Below are positions 25,301 through 33,836 of a DNA stretch of 64,000 nt, piece by piece (position 1 is the stretch's first letter; every line of letters starts with the position of its first letter). The DNA is from Allomuricauda sp. NBRC 101325 (lineage in GTDB: Bacteria; Bacteroidota; Bacteroidia; Flavobacteriales; Flavobacteriaceae). The stretch is taken from assembly GCF_030268205.1 (NCBI RefSeq), contig NZ_BSQF01000001.1, positions 292,649-356,648 of the forward strand, read 5' to 3'. The notes under the pieces were generated by a model, which saw only the letters and a program-made list of their open reading frames with translations, did not search any database and was not told the origin of the DNA. The position numbers and the translations under genes are program-made.

Positions 25301-27688
25301 CGAAACAGTTCTATTTGCCGTAAGTACAAATCCATTACCGGTTACTTCAGCCACATTGCCATCTTCGTCGCTGGTAAATACATAATCAAAAGTGGTTAAA
25401 AAAGTTGGCGCATTTGCCAAGGAAAAACTTACATTTTCTTCGTTGGTAAGATTGATGGGGTCTTGATCAATGGTTACCGTATATCCACTTGGTGGGTCAT
25501 CATCTTCACTTTCAATGGTCACCGTTGCTGTATTTGGCGCACCAATGGTGTAACCCGACCCTGTCTCTATGGCAACAATAACGGTTTCATCCAATTCGGT
25601 CAATGCATCATCTAAGGGATCAACAACGATTACTGCGGTTTGTTGTCCATCAATAATATTTACGCTCCCTGACAATGCAACATAATCATCATCGGGGGTG
25701 GCTTCGCCCGAAACAGAATAATTTACAGTCAACGTGGAACCTGTATTGTTCACCGAACCTATATCCACGGTAAATATACCTTGTGTTGTACCCAATTCCG
25801 TTGCAGTGTCATCCGTTGCGGTAATTGTAGCAATTGGACTGTCCTCACTGTTTATGGTCACCGTGGCATTGTTTGGACTTCCAACTGTATACCCAACGCC
25901 AGCATTTAGGGTCAAGATTACGGTTTCATCAATCTCTATTTCGGTATCATTAACAGGCGTAAGAAGTATTGTGGCACTGCTGGAATTGTTAGCAATCTGC
26001 ACACTTCCGGACAGGGCATTAAAATCGACTCCTGAATCGGCAGTACCTGAAACAGAATAGCCAACCGTCAAAGGAGAACCACTTATGTTGGCAACATCCA
26101 GACTTACTGTAAAAGTTCCTGTAGTGGTGCCCGCTTCAGTTGCTGTATCGTCCGTAGCGGTAATTGTTGCCGTTGGAACATCTTCACTTTCAATGGTCAC
26201 CGTGGCTTCGTCTGGATTACCAACGGAATACCCAGTGCCAGCCGCAAGGGTCAAGATTACAGTTTCATCTACTTCAACCTCTGAATCATCAATAGGCGTA
26301 AGCAAGATTGTAGCACTACTGGAATTGTTGGCTATTTGTACAGTACCAGTCAGCGCAATAAAATCGTCTCCAGAAGTGGCTGAACCAGATATTACATAAT
26401 TAATTGTCAAAGGTGCTCCGCTAATGTTGGTAGCATCCAAATTCACAGTGAACTCACCCGTGGTAGTGCCTGTCTCGGTCGCAGTATCGTCGGTTGCGGT
26501 TAGAGTTGCTGTAGGGTTATCGTCATCAATAATAGTGTTTGTAGCCTCAATATTTGCGGGCACATCCAATTGGGCCAATCCACTGCTAATTCCAGTTAAA
26601 GTTATTATTACAGATTCATCCCCTTCAACAATTACATCCTCCAAAACATTAATCCCAATTTCTGCCGAAGTGTCTCCTTGGGGAATGGTTAGGGTACCGG
26701 ACAAGGTTGAATAATCATCACCTTCTGTTGCTGTTCCAGAAACACTATAAGTAATTTCCGTGTCAACAGGCGATACCGACGATTGGGAAACTATCAAAAC
26801 TCCATCTGTAGGTGGTCCCCCACCATTGTTTTCGGCCCCATTTGTATCGTTGGCAATACTCACTGTTACGACATCCTCGCTATCAATGGTCACATCTGCC
26901 GACGTAGGACTTCCCAAAGGAAAGAGGGTTTCGTTGCTTGTTCCTGTAATTTCAAGGCGCACAAATTCCTGTTCTTCTATTTCAGAATCGTTAATCGGTG
27001 TGAGCAAAATAGTGGCCGTTTGATTGCCTGCGGTAATATTTATGGAAGTTGGAAGCACATTAAAATCAGTACCTTCATCAGCTGTTGATGCATTGGCAAT
27101 GTTCAAATCAACCATAATATCTGCACCAGTTCCATTGACAGCCCCCAAATCAACTTGAAACGCACCAGTATCCGGACCATCTTCAGACGCACTACCATCA
27201 GTAGCGGATATGGTCACATCGCCTGTGTCATCATTTAAAATCGTATAGACCGTTGTTGAATTAGTCCCCGCAATAATATCCCCTGTTGCATTACCTAAGG
27301 CAAACTCAATTGTTTCGTCAAGTTCAACAACGTTTTCATTTGAAACTGAAAAAGTTGATAAATCAAATACATCGGCTAAATAAGTCCCTGCGGGGAAATT
27401 TATAACCTGGGGAGATGTAAAACCATAATCCACACCAGTTGTTGCTGTTCCCAAGCCCGTATCAAGAACTTCAATTGAAGCGGGTGCCAAAATTTCTCCA
27501 GTCACAACAATCTGTGGTAAGTTTCCACCACCAGCTTCATTATCTGAACTTGTGGCCTGTGTAAATCCCACTGTGATTTGCCCATACCCCAGTACAAATC
27601 CAAAAAGAAATAAAAGGAAAAAACATAGTCGACCAGTGCCATGAATGGAACTTGGTGCCCATGAGGTTGATTTAAGCAAAAATTGCAT
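22373..27688 (-). CDS. Large Calx-beta surface adhesin with type IX secretion type B C-terminal domain
   Basis: This 1771-aa protein has an N-terminal signal region (about 15-37, ending GYGQ). About seven Calx-beta-like repeats of roughly 110 residues follow to about residue 740; the last ones are near copies with ATDDTATE and SATILLTP blocks. Next are three repeats starting GYxVxIxQDPI (about 745-1030), Cys-containing Ig-like modules (about 1030-1480), and two thrombospondin type 3-like calcium repeats (DTDGDGLTDGEE). A DUF11-like domain then precedes the gliding-motility type B C-terminal domain (SPNGDGIND to VKGWIQIVRDN). The protein should be exported by the type IX system and held on the surface by the SprF-like protein encoded next. 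Acidic loops suggest calcium-dependent folding. SprB itself is much longer, so this is a SprB-like paralog. Confidence 0.9.
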   Translation of the reverse strand: MQFLLKSTSWAPSSIHGTGRLCFFLLFLFGFVLGYGQITVGFTQATSSDNEAGGGNLPQIVVTGEILAPASIEVLDTGLGTATTGVDYGFTSPQVINFPAGTYLADVFDLSTFSVSNENVVELDETIEFALGNATGDIIAGTNSTTVYTILNDDTGDVTISATDGSASEDGPDTGAFQVDLGAVNGTGADIMVDLNIANASTADEGTDFNVLPTSINITAGNQTATILLTPINDSEIEEQEFVRLEITGTSNETLFPLGSPTSADVTIDSEDVVTVSIANDTNGAENNGGGPPTDGVLIVSQSSVSPVDTEITYSVSGTATEGDDYSTLSGTLTIPQGDTSAEIGINVLEDVIVEGDESVIITLTGISSGLAQLDVPANIEATNTIIDDDNPTATLTATDDTATETGTTTGEFTVNLDATNISGAPLTINYVISGSATSGDDFIALTGTVQIANNSSSATILLTPIDDSEVEVDETVILTLAAGTGYSVGNPDEATVTIESEDVPTATITATDDTATEAGTTTGTFTVSLDVANISGSPLTVGYSVSGTADSGVDFNALSGSVQIANNSSSATILLTPVNDTEIEIDETVILTLNAGVGYTVGSPNNATVTINSEDSPIATITATDDTATELGTTQGIFTVDIGSVNNTGSTLTVNYSVSGEATPDDDYVALSGSVNIIDGQQTAVIVVDPLDDALTELDETVIVAIETGSGYTIGAPNTATVTIESEDDDPPSGYTVTIDQDPINLTNEENVSFSLANAPTFLTTFDYVFTSDEDGNVAEVTGNGFVLTANRTVSGIDLSSLPDGVITLSVILSNALGTEGPATTDTAIKNTAVPTGYSVSINQDPITSLNEDNISFTFSNAVFGTTYNYVFSSNGGGGNVTGTGGITLPSQQITGIDLSSLGDGTITLSVTLTNDNGAGPAAGDTSTKFVAVPSGYGVSINQDPINSGNDTNIGFTFSGAEVGANYEFSFSSDGGGVPVTGSGTISTSNQQITGVDLSNLGNGTITLSVVLSNVNGNGAAAVDTVTKETCYAGTTAPNVDGAMSTAFCDAFNQDLDFYITNVAPAGAELRWSSNSDISVSADYLVGSVVSAAGTYYGFFYDSLNDCFGPSVSITLTQSTTPNAGTANNVATCSNAIDGDTVVDLDTTLTGADVGSWSLISSPGGGVSIGVGNVVDFNGLPEGNYIFRYTTTGAVAPCANQFVDVTVTVNDCAGPCNAGNTAPQFNGADTTIEFCDVVNTDLSSYVTGTAPAGTVLTWSTSDVPTDTGAHLNSSTVVEPGTYYGFYFDEVNDCASPVLDLTLIRNFTPIIETTSGDSNCGPSILTLTATATVADDSVIAYNWYDAPTGGNLVGTSATYTTNTISATTSFYVTASANGCETERVEVVAEINDSPNVGTPTNAVACNVVGNGGPNSIDLDTTLSGADTGSWAIFTDPSNGTLVIDAENNVDFAGLPTGNYVFEYTTTGAVAPCTNASVQVTISVSDCITDTDGDGLTDGEEADLGTDPNNPDTDGDGLTDGEEVLVIDDPNTIAEPENATDPLDACDPFLTPDCNPADIDLAITKEVNRAEVLLNQEVTFTITVENTTMDRVLDIVVSDVLGNGFEYQSHSASTGTYDPNTGEWLIDELVAEETVTLNITVRVTLVETLQNTASLVSSFPNDLNPNNNSYSASVQVNRSQCEDIGTICTIFSPNGDGINDTLTLVGHEQFPNNTFEVFDRYGNSVYQKKGYDSSWDGTGKNGDLPKGTYFYILDLGDGSDVVKGWIQIVRDN

Positions 27689-27756
27689 TCTCGTGCGTTT
27701 CAGTTATGTTCTATGTTGCCTGCTTGTAGTTAGTAGTTTGGGGATTTCAATATTAC

Positions 27757-27781
27757 AAAAAAGGCAAGGAAGTTCCTTGCC
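27757..27781 (-). terminator. Intrinsic terminator after fabD
   Basis: The palindrome GGCAAGGAA/TTCCTTGCC (27763-27781) is followed on the minus strand by a run of six T. It separates fabD from the downstream adhesin operon. Confidence 0.75.
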
Positions 27782-27829
27782 AATTAGTTTAAATATCAGT
27801 TTAATCGGATAAACGGGATTGTCCGATTT

Positions 27830-28711
27830 TTAAATTTCAGCTGAGCTGGTTTCCGCCTCTCTATGGATTTTCTTTACCAATCCCTGTAACACCTTACCTG
27901 GCCCGACTTCCACAAATTCGGCAGCACCATCTTTGACCATCTGCTGAACGCTTTGCGTCCACTTTACAGGAGCGGTCAATTGCAGGATCAAATTCTTTTT
28001 TATTTCTTCTGCATTGGACACTGCAGTGGTGGTCACATTCTGATAAATTGGGCAACTTGGGGATTTAAAAGCAGTAGCTTCAATAGCTGCGGCCAATTCT
28101 TCACGTGCAGGTTCCATTAATGGGGAATGGAAAGCTCCGCCCACTGGCAACAACAAGGCTCTTTTTGCTCCTGCTTCCTTCATTTTTTCACAGGCTATGT
28201 TCACGGCATCCACTTCCCCTGAAATTACCAATTGCCCAGGACAATTATAGTTTGCAGGCACAACGATTCCATCAATTTCGGCACATAGTTTTTCCACAAC
28301 CTCATCTTCCAATCCCAAAACGGCCGCCATGGTGCTGGGTTGTAGCTCACAAGCTTTTTGCATGGCAAGTGCTCGCTGCGAAACCAATTTTAATCCATCC
28401 TCAAAGTTTAGGGTACCATTGGCCACCAAAGCTGAAAATTCTCCCAAGGAATGTCCAGCAACCATATCGGGCTTAAAACTACCACCCAATACTTTGCTCA
28501 AAATCACGGAATGCAAAAAAATGGCAGGCTGGGTCACTTTGGTCTGTTTGAGGTCCTCAGCAGTACCCTCGAACATGATATCGGTAATGGAGAACCCAAG
28601 TATTTCGTTCGCTTTTTCGAACAAATCCTGTGCTTCGGAATGGTTTTCATACAAGTCCAATCCCATACCTACAAATTGCGCTCCCTGTCCTGGAAAAATA
28701 TATGCTTTCAT
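27830..28711 (-). CDS. fabD: Malonyl-CoA:ACP transacylase
   Basis: This 293-aa protein is a normal-length FabD, which loads malonyl groups on acyl carrier protein for fatty-acid synthesis in the cytoplasm. Motifs are GQGAQ (8-12), the nucleophile Ser88 in GHSLGE, Arg113, and the catalytic His195 in GAFHSPLM. It is a single-gene unit: the adhesin operon lies downstream past a terminator and the carbonic anhydrase-like gene is 104 bases upstream. Confidence 0.96.
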   Translation of the reverse strand: MKAYIFPGQGAQFVGMGLDLYENHSEAQDLFEKANEILGFSITDIMFEGTAEDLKQTKVTQPAIFLHSVILSKVLGGSFKPDMVAGHSLGEFSALVANGTLNFEDGLKLVSQRALAMQKACELQPSTMAAVLGLEDEVVEKLCAEIDGIVVPANYNCPGQLVISGEVDAVNIACEKMKEAGAKRALLLPVGGAFHSPLMEPAREELAAAIEATAFKSPSCPIYQNVTTTAVSNAEEIKKNLILQLTAPVKWTQSVQQMVKDGAAEFVEVGPGKVLQGLVKKIHREAETSSAEI

Positions 28712-28815
28712 CTTAGTTGAGTTTTAAAGTGGAACAAAAATAGGCAATATTAGATTTATGGATTGTCCGATAATTAGATGTTTTGATTTTTTGATTCTCG
28801 GATGGGCCGCTTTAT

Positions 28816-29331
28816 TTAATCCTCTTTAAACCAGCTCGAATATTTCACATAATTGTTGGCGATGCGGTCGATTTCCCCTTTACTCAATTCGGGACTAATG
28901 TCCTTGATTTTCTTGGCGGGCATTCCCGCATAAATACTGCCCGATTCCACATGGGTTCCTTTGGTAACCACAGCTCCTGCCGCAATAATGGAATTACTTT
29001 CCACCACACAATCGTCCATAATAATGCTTCCCATCCCCACCAAAACATTGTCTTTTATGGTACAACCATGTACAATGGCATTATGACCAATCGAAACATT
29101 GTTTCCGATAGTGGTCGGGGATTTTTCATAGGTACAATGAATCACGGCTCCATCCTGTACGTTCACCTTATTTCCCATTTTTATAAAATGCACATCACCT
29201 CTTACCACCGCATTGAACCAAACACTGCATTGGTCTCCCATTGTAACTTCACCGACAATGGTTGCATTTTCGGCAATAAAGCAATCGGATCCCATTTCTG
29301 GGTGCTTGCCCCTAACAGATTTTATAATCAT
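28816..29331 (-). CDS. Gamma-carbonic-anhydrase-like left-handed beta-helix protein
   Basis: This 171-aa protein is built of hexapeptide repeats (CFIAENATIVGEVTMG, GNNVSIGHNAIVHG) that form a left-handed beta helix. It keeps the RGDVHFIKMGNKVNVQDG segment and metal-site His residues in HCT, GHNAIVHG. This is the YrdA/PaaY/Cam-like branch. Many members bind zinc or iron as trimers, but carbonic anhydrase activity is often absent or redox-dependent, so activity is not certain. It is followed by fabD after 104 bases. Confidence 0.9.
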   Translation of the reverse strand: MIIKSVRGKHPEMGSDCFIAENATIVGEVTMGDQCSVWFNAVVRGDVHFIKMGNKVNVQDGAVIHCTYEKSPTTIGNNVSIGHNAIVHGCTIKDNVLVGMGSIIMDDCVVESNSIIAAGAVVTKGTHVESGSIYAGMPAKKIKDISPELSKGEIDRIANNYVKYSSWFKED

Positions 29332-29384
29332 AAAAATTGAATTAGATTTTTAGTCAAAAAAAACATCTCGGCTGCCCCATCGAC

Positions 29385-29412
29385 TTCCAGCCCGTCTGGC
29401 AGGCGGGTGCTC
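29385..29412. repeat. Short GC-rich inverted repeat in the spacer
   Basis: The segment around AGCCCGTCTGGCAGGCGGGTGCT is much more GC-rich than its surroundings and can form a small CCCG/CGGG hairpin. It may be a copy of an intergenic repeat, but only one copy is visible here. Confidence 0.3.
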
Positions 29413-29436
29413 AGGGAACCAGCTATATGTGACAAT

Positions 29437-30168
29437 TTATTGAAAAAATGAGAGTAATTCCGCTTTTTTGGATGCGGATACCGAAAGTTCTTTTCCATTG
29501 GATAAAACCACACTTCCACCCTTACCTTTTTTGTATTTGACCACTTCGGAAACATTTACCAAATACGATTTATGTATGCGGGCAAAAGGATATGGTTTCA
29601 AGGCATCTTCAAAATATTTCAGGGTCTTGCTCACTACAATCTTTTTCTTTTCCAGATAAATTTCAGTGTAGTTGTCATCGGCCTTACAGAAATAAATATC
29701 GCCCACTTCCAAAACCTCAAATCCGTCCTGTTGGGGCAAGGTTATTTTACCTTCTGCTCGAATCGGACCCGTTTGAAGTACTTGTCCCTCCAACGCATTT
29801 TCCTTTTCCTTGATGTCTTTCACATACTCCACCGCCTTGATCAATTCATCAATATTTATGGGTTTCATTAAATAATAGGCCGCATGATGGTTCAAGGCAT
29901 CGATGGCATATTGATTGTAGGCAGTTACGAAAATGGTCTCAAAATTTCGTTCTGGAATTTTATCCAAAAGGTCAAAAGCATTGCCAAAGGGCATTTCCAC
30001 ATCCAAAAAAACCAAATCGGGATTGTGCTTTTTAATCTGCTCCAAACCCTGTTCAATATCCGCAGCCTCACCCAACAATTTTATCCCACTACAATATTTG
30101 GTCAAATAGTTTCTGAGTATTTCCCGACTATTGGCTTCATCTTCCACAATAATTGCTCTTAGCTCCAT
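29437..30168 (-). CDS. LytTR-family response regulator
   Basis: This 243-aa protein has an N-terminal receiver domain with the acidic pocket VEDE (8-11), phospho-acceptor Asp56 in LVFLDVEMP and a conserved Lys in YLMKPI (about 101). The C-terminal LytTR DNA-binding domain (about 140-243) includes YFCKADDNYTEIYL and FARIHKSYLVN. It is coupled to the sensor kinase gene: its ATG overlaps the kinase stop codon. The targets are unknown. The absence of a second promoter between the two genes implies co-expression. Confidence 0.94.
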   Translation of the reverse strand: MELRAIIVEDEANSREILRNYLTKYCSGIKLLGEAADIEQGLEQIKKHNPDLVFLDVEMPFGNAFDLLDKIPERNFETIFVTAYNQYAIDALNHHAAYYLMKPINIDELIKAVEYVKDIKEKENALEGQVLQTGPIRAEGKITLPQQDGFEVLEVGDIYFCKADDNYTEIYLEKKKIVVSKTLKYFEDALKPYPFARIHKSYLVNVSEVVKYKKGKGGSVVLSNGKELSVSASKKAELLSFFQ

Positions 30169-32384
30169 TACTTTTTCTTGAGTTTAAGGGAGACTTTGGT
30201 TCCCGTTTGGTCTACATTTAAATCGGAAATGGAAACTTCCACCCTATTTTTGTACATATCGTTCAAAATCTGGATGCGCTTTTTGATGTTGCCCATTCCC
30301 TTGGATTTCTGTTTGCGCTGATTGGCCGTTTTTATCTCAGCGGATTTTTTCCTACCGATACCATTGTCCTCAATGGTAATTTCCAGCATATCGTTGGTCA
30401 ATTGATTTACCTTTATATTTAAAAACCCTTTCTCATCCTTGTAACGAAGTCCATGCCAAATGGCATTTTCGATATAAGGCTGCAATAGCATAGGCGGAAT
30501 TTGAAAGGCATCCACATCAACTTTTTCATCGACTCGGATTTTATAATCAAACTTATCCTGAAACCTAGAATGTTCCAGTTTTACATATAGCTCCAACAAT
30601 TCCAATTCTTGGGTCAATGGAATAAAATCCTGTTCGGAATTTTCCAAAACACTCCGCATGAGCACCGAAAACTCACTTAAAAATCGGTTGGCACTACGTT
30701 CATCACTTTTGGCGATATAATTGTTTACCGAATTGAGCGCATTGAAAATAAAATGCGGGTTCATTTGGGTACGTAGTGACTTCAAGGCCAAAAGATTATT
30801 GGCCAATTTTTGCTGTTTGTTGCTTCGGTAGTACAAAAATGCGGTAAAGGCCATTAATGCAATTCCGAAAATCAGGGAATAGATGATCCATTTTTGTCGC
30901 TTGCTGGTTTCTTCATAAAGTTGTTGTTCCGTGACCGCCAAACTGTATTTACTCTGGTTGAGTTCCCGTTCCTGCTCCAAACTTGAAATTCGGTTTTGGG
31001 TATTGGCAATTTCACGACTAAACCGTGCAGCCCGTGATATTTCCTGTTCCTTTCGCACATAAAGACTGTCCACTACTGCCACATAATCTTGATAGGTCTC
31101 CAATGCTTTAGTGTAATCTCCTTTGTAGCGATACACTTCGGACAATTTTCTGGTCGCATCTTTTTGCACCACCAGATCATCATCCTTATCGGCCTCCACA
31201 ATACTTTTTTCAAGATAAGGAATCGCCTCGTCCAATTTTTCTTGTGCGATATAGGCATTTGCAATTTTGTAATTGATTCGTTGCGATGTGATGGTATCAG
31301 CCCGTGAAACACCACCCCGATCTTCTGCAGGGCTAGAACGCGGCAATTGGTTCAAATCTGCTAAACTTTGTTTACGCAGTTGAATCTCATCACTATATCG
31401 ACTTTTTTGATTGTAAAAATCGGCCACCTTTTCACTTTCCTGAATCATACGCTCCGGGGCCACTTTTCTGGAAAGGTTCAATGAGTTTTGATAAAATCCC
31501 TCTGCCTCAATCGACCTATTTTCACTGGCAAAAGCTGCTCCCATTTTGGAACTCAAATCGATTACTTTGGGCGAGATTTGGTTCTTTTCGGCAATCACCA
31601 AACCTTTTTGGTAATAGTCCTGGGCATTTCTAAGGTTGGACATCGCTTTATTGGCGTCTCCCAAGGCTTCAAAAAGTTCCACACGCTGATAAGGCACCAT
31701 ATTTTTTACATCGACCAAGGGTAACAGCACCCTCTCCCCTTCCTGAAAATCTTCATTCAACACATAGGCTTGCCCCAACAACAACTTGGTTTTGTTCGAT
31801 TCCCTAGCCGCAAGTGCATCCTTAAAATTGGCTATTGCCAAATCGTACTGCAAATGGTACATATAAATTTCCCCCAGGGCCGAAAGCGACTTGGCCAATT
31901 CGGTTTTATTCCCTGAACTTCCCAAGGGCTCAATAGATTGGGCAATAAAATCAATGCTTTTTTCGAGATCTGTTTTTTTATAAAGATTCGCCGAATCCAA
32001 AAAACGCTGATGGTCAGCCATTGTACTCCTCTCACTAATGGATTCCTTTTTGATGCGCTGTGTGGAACGTCTGTCACTATAACCTTCCACCAAAACATCC
32101 ACATCATCATTGGAAGTGATTCGGTGGCGCACCGTTTCAAATTCTGGGCTTTCAAAAATGAGAAAATCCCCAATGGCAGCCTTGATTTTAAATTCCCCCA
32201 AACTATTGGTAAAGGTATAATTGCCCCTATCGGTGGAAACCTGAACCTGCGCAATGGGGGTGCGATTTTCTTTTCCCATTACCGAGCCTTTGATTTCCAT
32301 TTGATTTTGGTTGTTCCCGATTTGGGCAACTCCAACAATGGAAACCAGCATCATTATAATTAATATGTAGCCCTTTTTGATCAT
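30168..32384 (-). CDS. LytS-type sensor histidine kinase with N-terminal CarboxypepD-like domain and TPRs
   Basis: I take the ATG at 32384, which opens a signal-like segment (MIKKGYILIIMMLVSIVGVAQ); ATGs at 32399 and 32444 are also in frame. A beta-sandwich domain (MEIKGSVMGKENRTPIAQVQVS...) resembles the CarboxypepD_reg-like domain. A TPR array spans about 110-450 and ends in a coiled coil. One membrane helix (about 525-545, IIYSLIFGIALMAFTAFLYY) leads to a His-kinase domain with LRTQMNPHFIFNALNSV and an ATP-binding region with DNGIGRKKS. The kinase is of the LytS/YehU class and pairs with the LytTR regulator translated directly after it. The periplasmic TPR part is probably the sensor; the signal is unknown. 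Confidence 0.93.
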   Translation of the reverse strand: MIKKGYILIIMMLVSIVGVAQIGNNQNQMEIKGSVMGKENRTPIAQVQVSTDRGNYTFTNSLGEFKIKAAIGDFLIFESPEFETVRHRITSNDDVDVLVEGYSDRRSTQRIKKESISERSTMADHQRFLDSANLYKKTDLEKSIDFIAQSIEPLGSSGNKTELAKSLSALGEIYMYHLQYDLAIANFKDALAARESNKTKLLLGQAYVLNEDFQEGERVLLPLVDVKNMVPYQRVELFEALGDANKAMSNLRNAQDYYQKGLVIAEKNQISPKVIDLSSKMGAAFASENRSIEAEGFYQNSLNLSRKVAPERMIQESEKVADFYNQKSRYSDEIQLRKQSLADLNQLPRSSPAEDRGGVSRADTITSQRINYKIANAYIAQEKLDEAIPYLEKSIVEADKDDDLVVQKDATRKLSEVYRYKGDYTKALETYQDYVAVVDSLYVRKEQEISRAARFSREIANTQNRISSLEQERELNQSKYSLAVTEQQLYEETSKRQKWIIYSLIFGIALMAFTAFLYYRSNKQQKLANNLLALKSLRTQMNPHFIFNALNSVNNYIAKSDERSANRFLSEFSVLMRSVLENSEQDFIPLTQELELLELYVKLEHSRFQDKFDYKIRVDEKVDVDAFQIPPMLLQPYIENAIWHGLRYKDEKGFLNIKVNQLTNDMLEITIEDNGIGRKKSAEIKTANQRKQKSKGMGNIKKRIQILNDMYKNRVEVSISDLNVDQTGTKVSLKLKKK

Positions 32385-32583
32385 AACTTTAGTAAACATA
32401 GTGTATCCCCCGCGTTTTAAAAAATGGGTTGAACCTGAAAACATAACATTTACACCTACATTTTACCGCTTTACAAAATAACTAGGCACAGTTACTCATT
32501 CCCTTGGCTCGTTCCCTCATTCCCAATTTTTAAAGAAAAATGTTGCCAATACTTTTAGGGCATCATTTTAAAAACATTGAACT

Positions 32584-33756
32584 ATGAAACATATCAATCA
32601 ATTCCTAGGATCGGCCTTTGCCCTTATGGTTTCCGCATCGAGTTATGCATGTAACCTTACCGCTCAAGAAAGCAAGAACACCACCTTGACCACTTCAACC
32701 GTAGCAGAAAAACCTGCAAAACAATATGTAAAAATTGCCTTGCTTTTGGATACGAGCAATAGTATGGATGGCCTCATCAACCAAGCCAAGGCCCAATTAT
32801 GGGATATTGTGAACGAGTTTACCCATGCCAAATGCGGCAACGATTCCAGACCGCTACTTCAAATTGCATTGTATGAATATGGTAACGACAACCTATCTGC
32901 CCGTGAGGGATACATTAGACAAGTTTTGGGCTTTAGTGATGATTTGGATGAGATTTCTGAAAAATTGTTTTCCTTGACCACCAATGGTGGGGAAGAATAT
33001 TGTGGGGAAGTGATTCATACTTCTTTGAAACAATTGGAATGGGGCAAAAATGCCGATGACCTAAAGATGATCTTTATTGCAGGCAATGAACCTTTTGACC
33101 AAGGCGAATTCAATTACCAGTATGCCACCACCAATGCTAAAGAAAAAGATGTGATAGTGAACACCATTTTTTGCGGCAATTACGAACAGGGAATCAATAC
33201 GCATTGGAAAAACGGCGCCATTTTAACAGGCGGGGATTATATGGCGATTGACCACAACAGACAGGTGGTTCATATTGCCACTCCTTATGACGACATCATC
33301 ATCCAACTGAATGCCAAATTGAACAACACCTATGTTTCGTACGGATCAGCTGGTTATGCAAAAAAAGAACTTCAAGCTGTGCAAGATGCCAATGCGGCTG
33401 AATTGGAAGAAGCAGTAGTGGTAAAACGAGCTGTGAGCAAAAGTTCCAGATTGTACAAAAATTCACAGTGGGATTTGGTGGATGCTGTTGAAGATGACGA
33501 AGCTGTTCTATCAAAATTAGAAGACAAGGATCTTCCAAGTGAACTTAAAGGGAAATCGAAAAAGGAAATTTCTGAATACATTTCATTGAAAAAAGAGGAA
33601 CGGGAGAAAATCCAAAAGCAGATCCAAGAGTTGAACTCAAAAAGAGAGGTATACATTGCCGAACACCAAAAAGAAGAGGCAGGTCAATTGGAAAATGCCA
33701 TGCTCTCCGCTATAAAAGCACAAGCATCCAAGAAAAATTATAAGTGGGATAACTAG
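32584..33756 (+). CDS. Exported von Willebrand factor A domain protein
   Basis: This 390-aa protein has a signal peptide with a possible lipobox (SSYAC, Cys at about 23). A vWA domain (about 48-255) carries the MIDAS motif LLLDTSNSM (DxSxS). The C-terminal third is highly charged and predicted coiled coil (KKEISEYISLKKEEREKIQ). vWA domains bind metal ions and mediate protein contacts. The gene stands alone between divergent and convergent neighbours, so no partner can be named from context. A weak promoter-like TACTTTTA lies just upstream. Confidence 0.85.
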   Translation: MKHINQFLGSAFALMVSASSYACNLTAQESKNTTLTTSTVAEKPAKQYVKIALLLDTSNSMDGLINQAKAQLWDIVNEFTHAKCGNDSRPLLQIALYEYGNDNLSAREGYIRQVLGFSDDLDEISEKLFSLTTNGGEEYCGEVIHTSLKQLEWGKNADDLKMIFIAGNEPFDQGEFNYQYATTNAKEKDVIVNTIFCGNYEQGINTHWKNGAILTGGDYMAIDHNRQVVHIATPYDDIIIQLNAKLNNTYVSYGSAGYAKKELQAVQDANAAELEEAVVVKRAVSKSSRLYKNSQWDLVDAVEDDEAVLSKLEDKDLPSELKGKSKKEISEYISLKKEEREKIQKQIQELNSKREVYIAEHQKEEAGQLENAMLSAIKAQASKKNYKWDN

Positions 33757-33763
33757 GCAAAAT

Positions 33764-33820
33764 TGTCACATCGAGCGCAGTCGAGATGCCATCTAGTTCT
33801 CGACTGCGCTCGAACTGACA
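33764..33820. repeat. Long palindromic intergenic element
   Basis: A perfect 16-base stem pairs 33771-33786 (TCGAGCGCAGTCGAGA) with 33798-33813 across an 11-base loop. After a 2x2 mismatch the outer TGTCA/TGACA (33764-33768, 33816-33820) pair as well. It sits between two convergent genes and could act as a terminator, but it lacks a T-run. I recall similar CGAGCGCAGTCGAGA palindromes as dispersed repeats in flavobacterial genomes. Only one copy is in this window. Confidence 0.75.
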
Positions 33821-33836
33821 TCTGAAAACCAATACA

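Noticed and set aside
25450..26550. Possible CRISPR-like or satellite repeat
   Set aside because: The period is about 340 bases and corresponds to protein repeats; copies diverge at third codon positions and there are no short identical repeats with unique spacers.
24168..27088. Several plus-strand open frames opposite the adhesin gene
   Set aside because: They are low-complexity mirrors of the Calx-beta repeats (Val/Ser-rich), have no signals of their own, and lie wholly within a well-supported gene.
28735..28742. Minus-strand TATTTTTG box upstream of fabD
   Set aside because: The -7 box matches but no TTG/TTTG lies 17-23 bases upstream, so it was not listed as a promoter.
29328..29555. 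Open frame bridging the carbonic anhydrase-like and LytTR genes on the minus strand
   Set aside because: It overlaps the LytTR 3' end in another frame and has no recognisable sequence.
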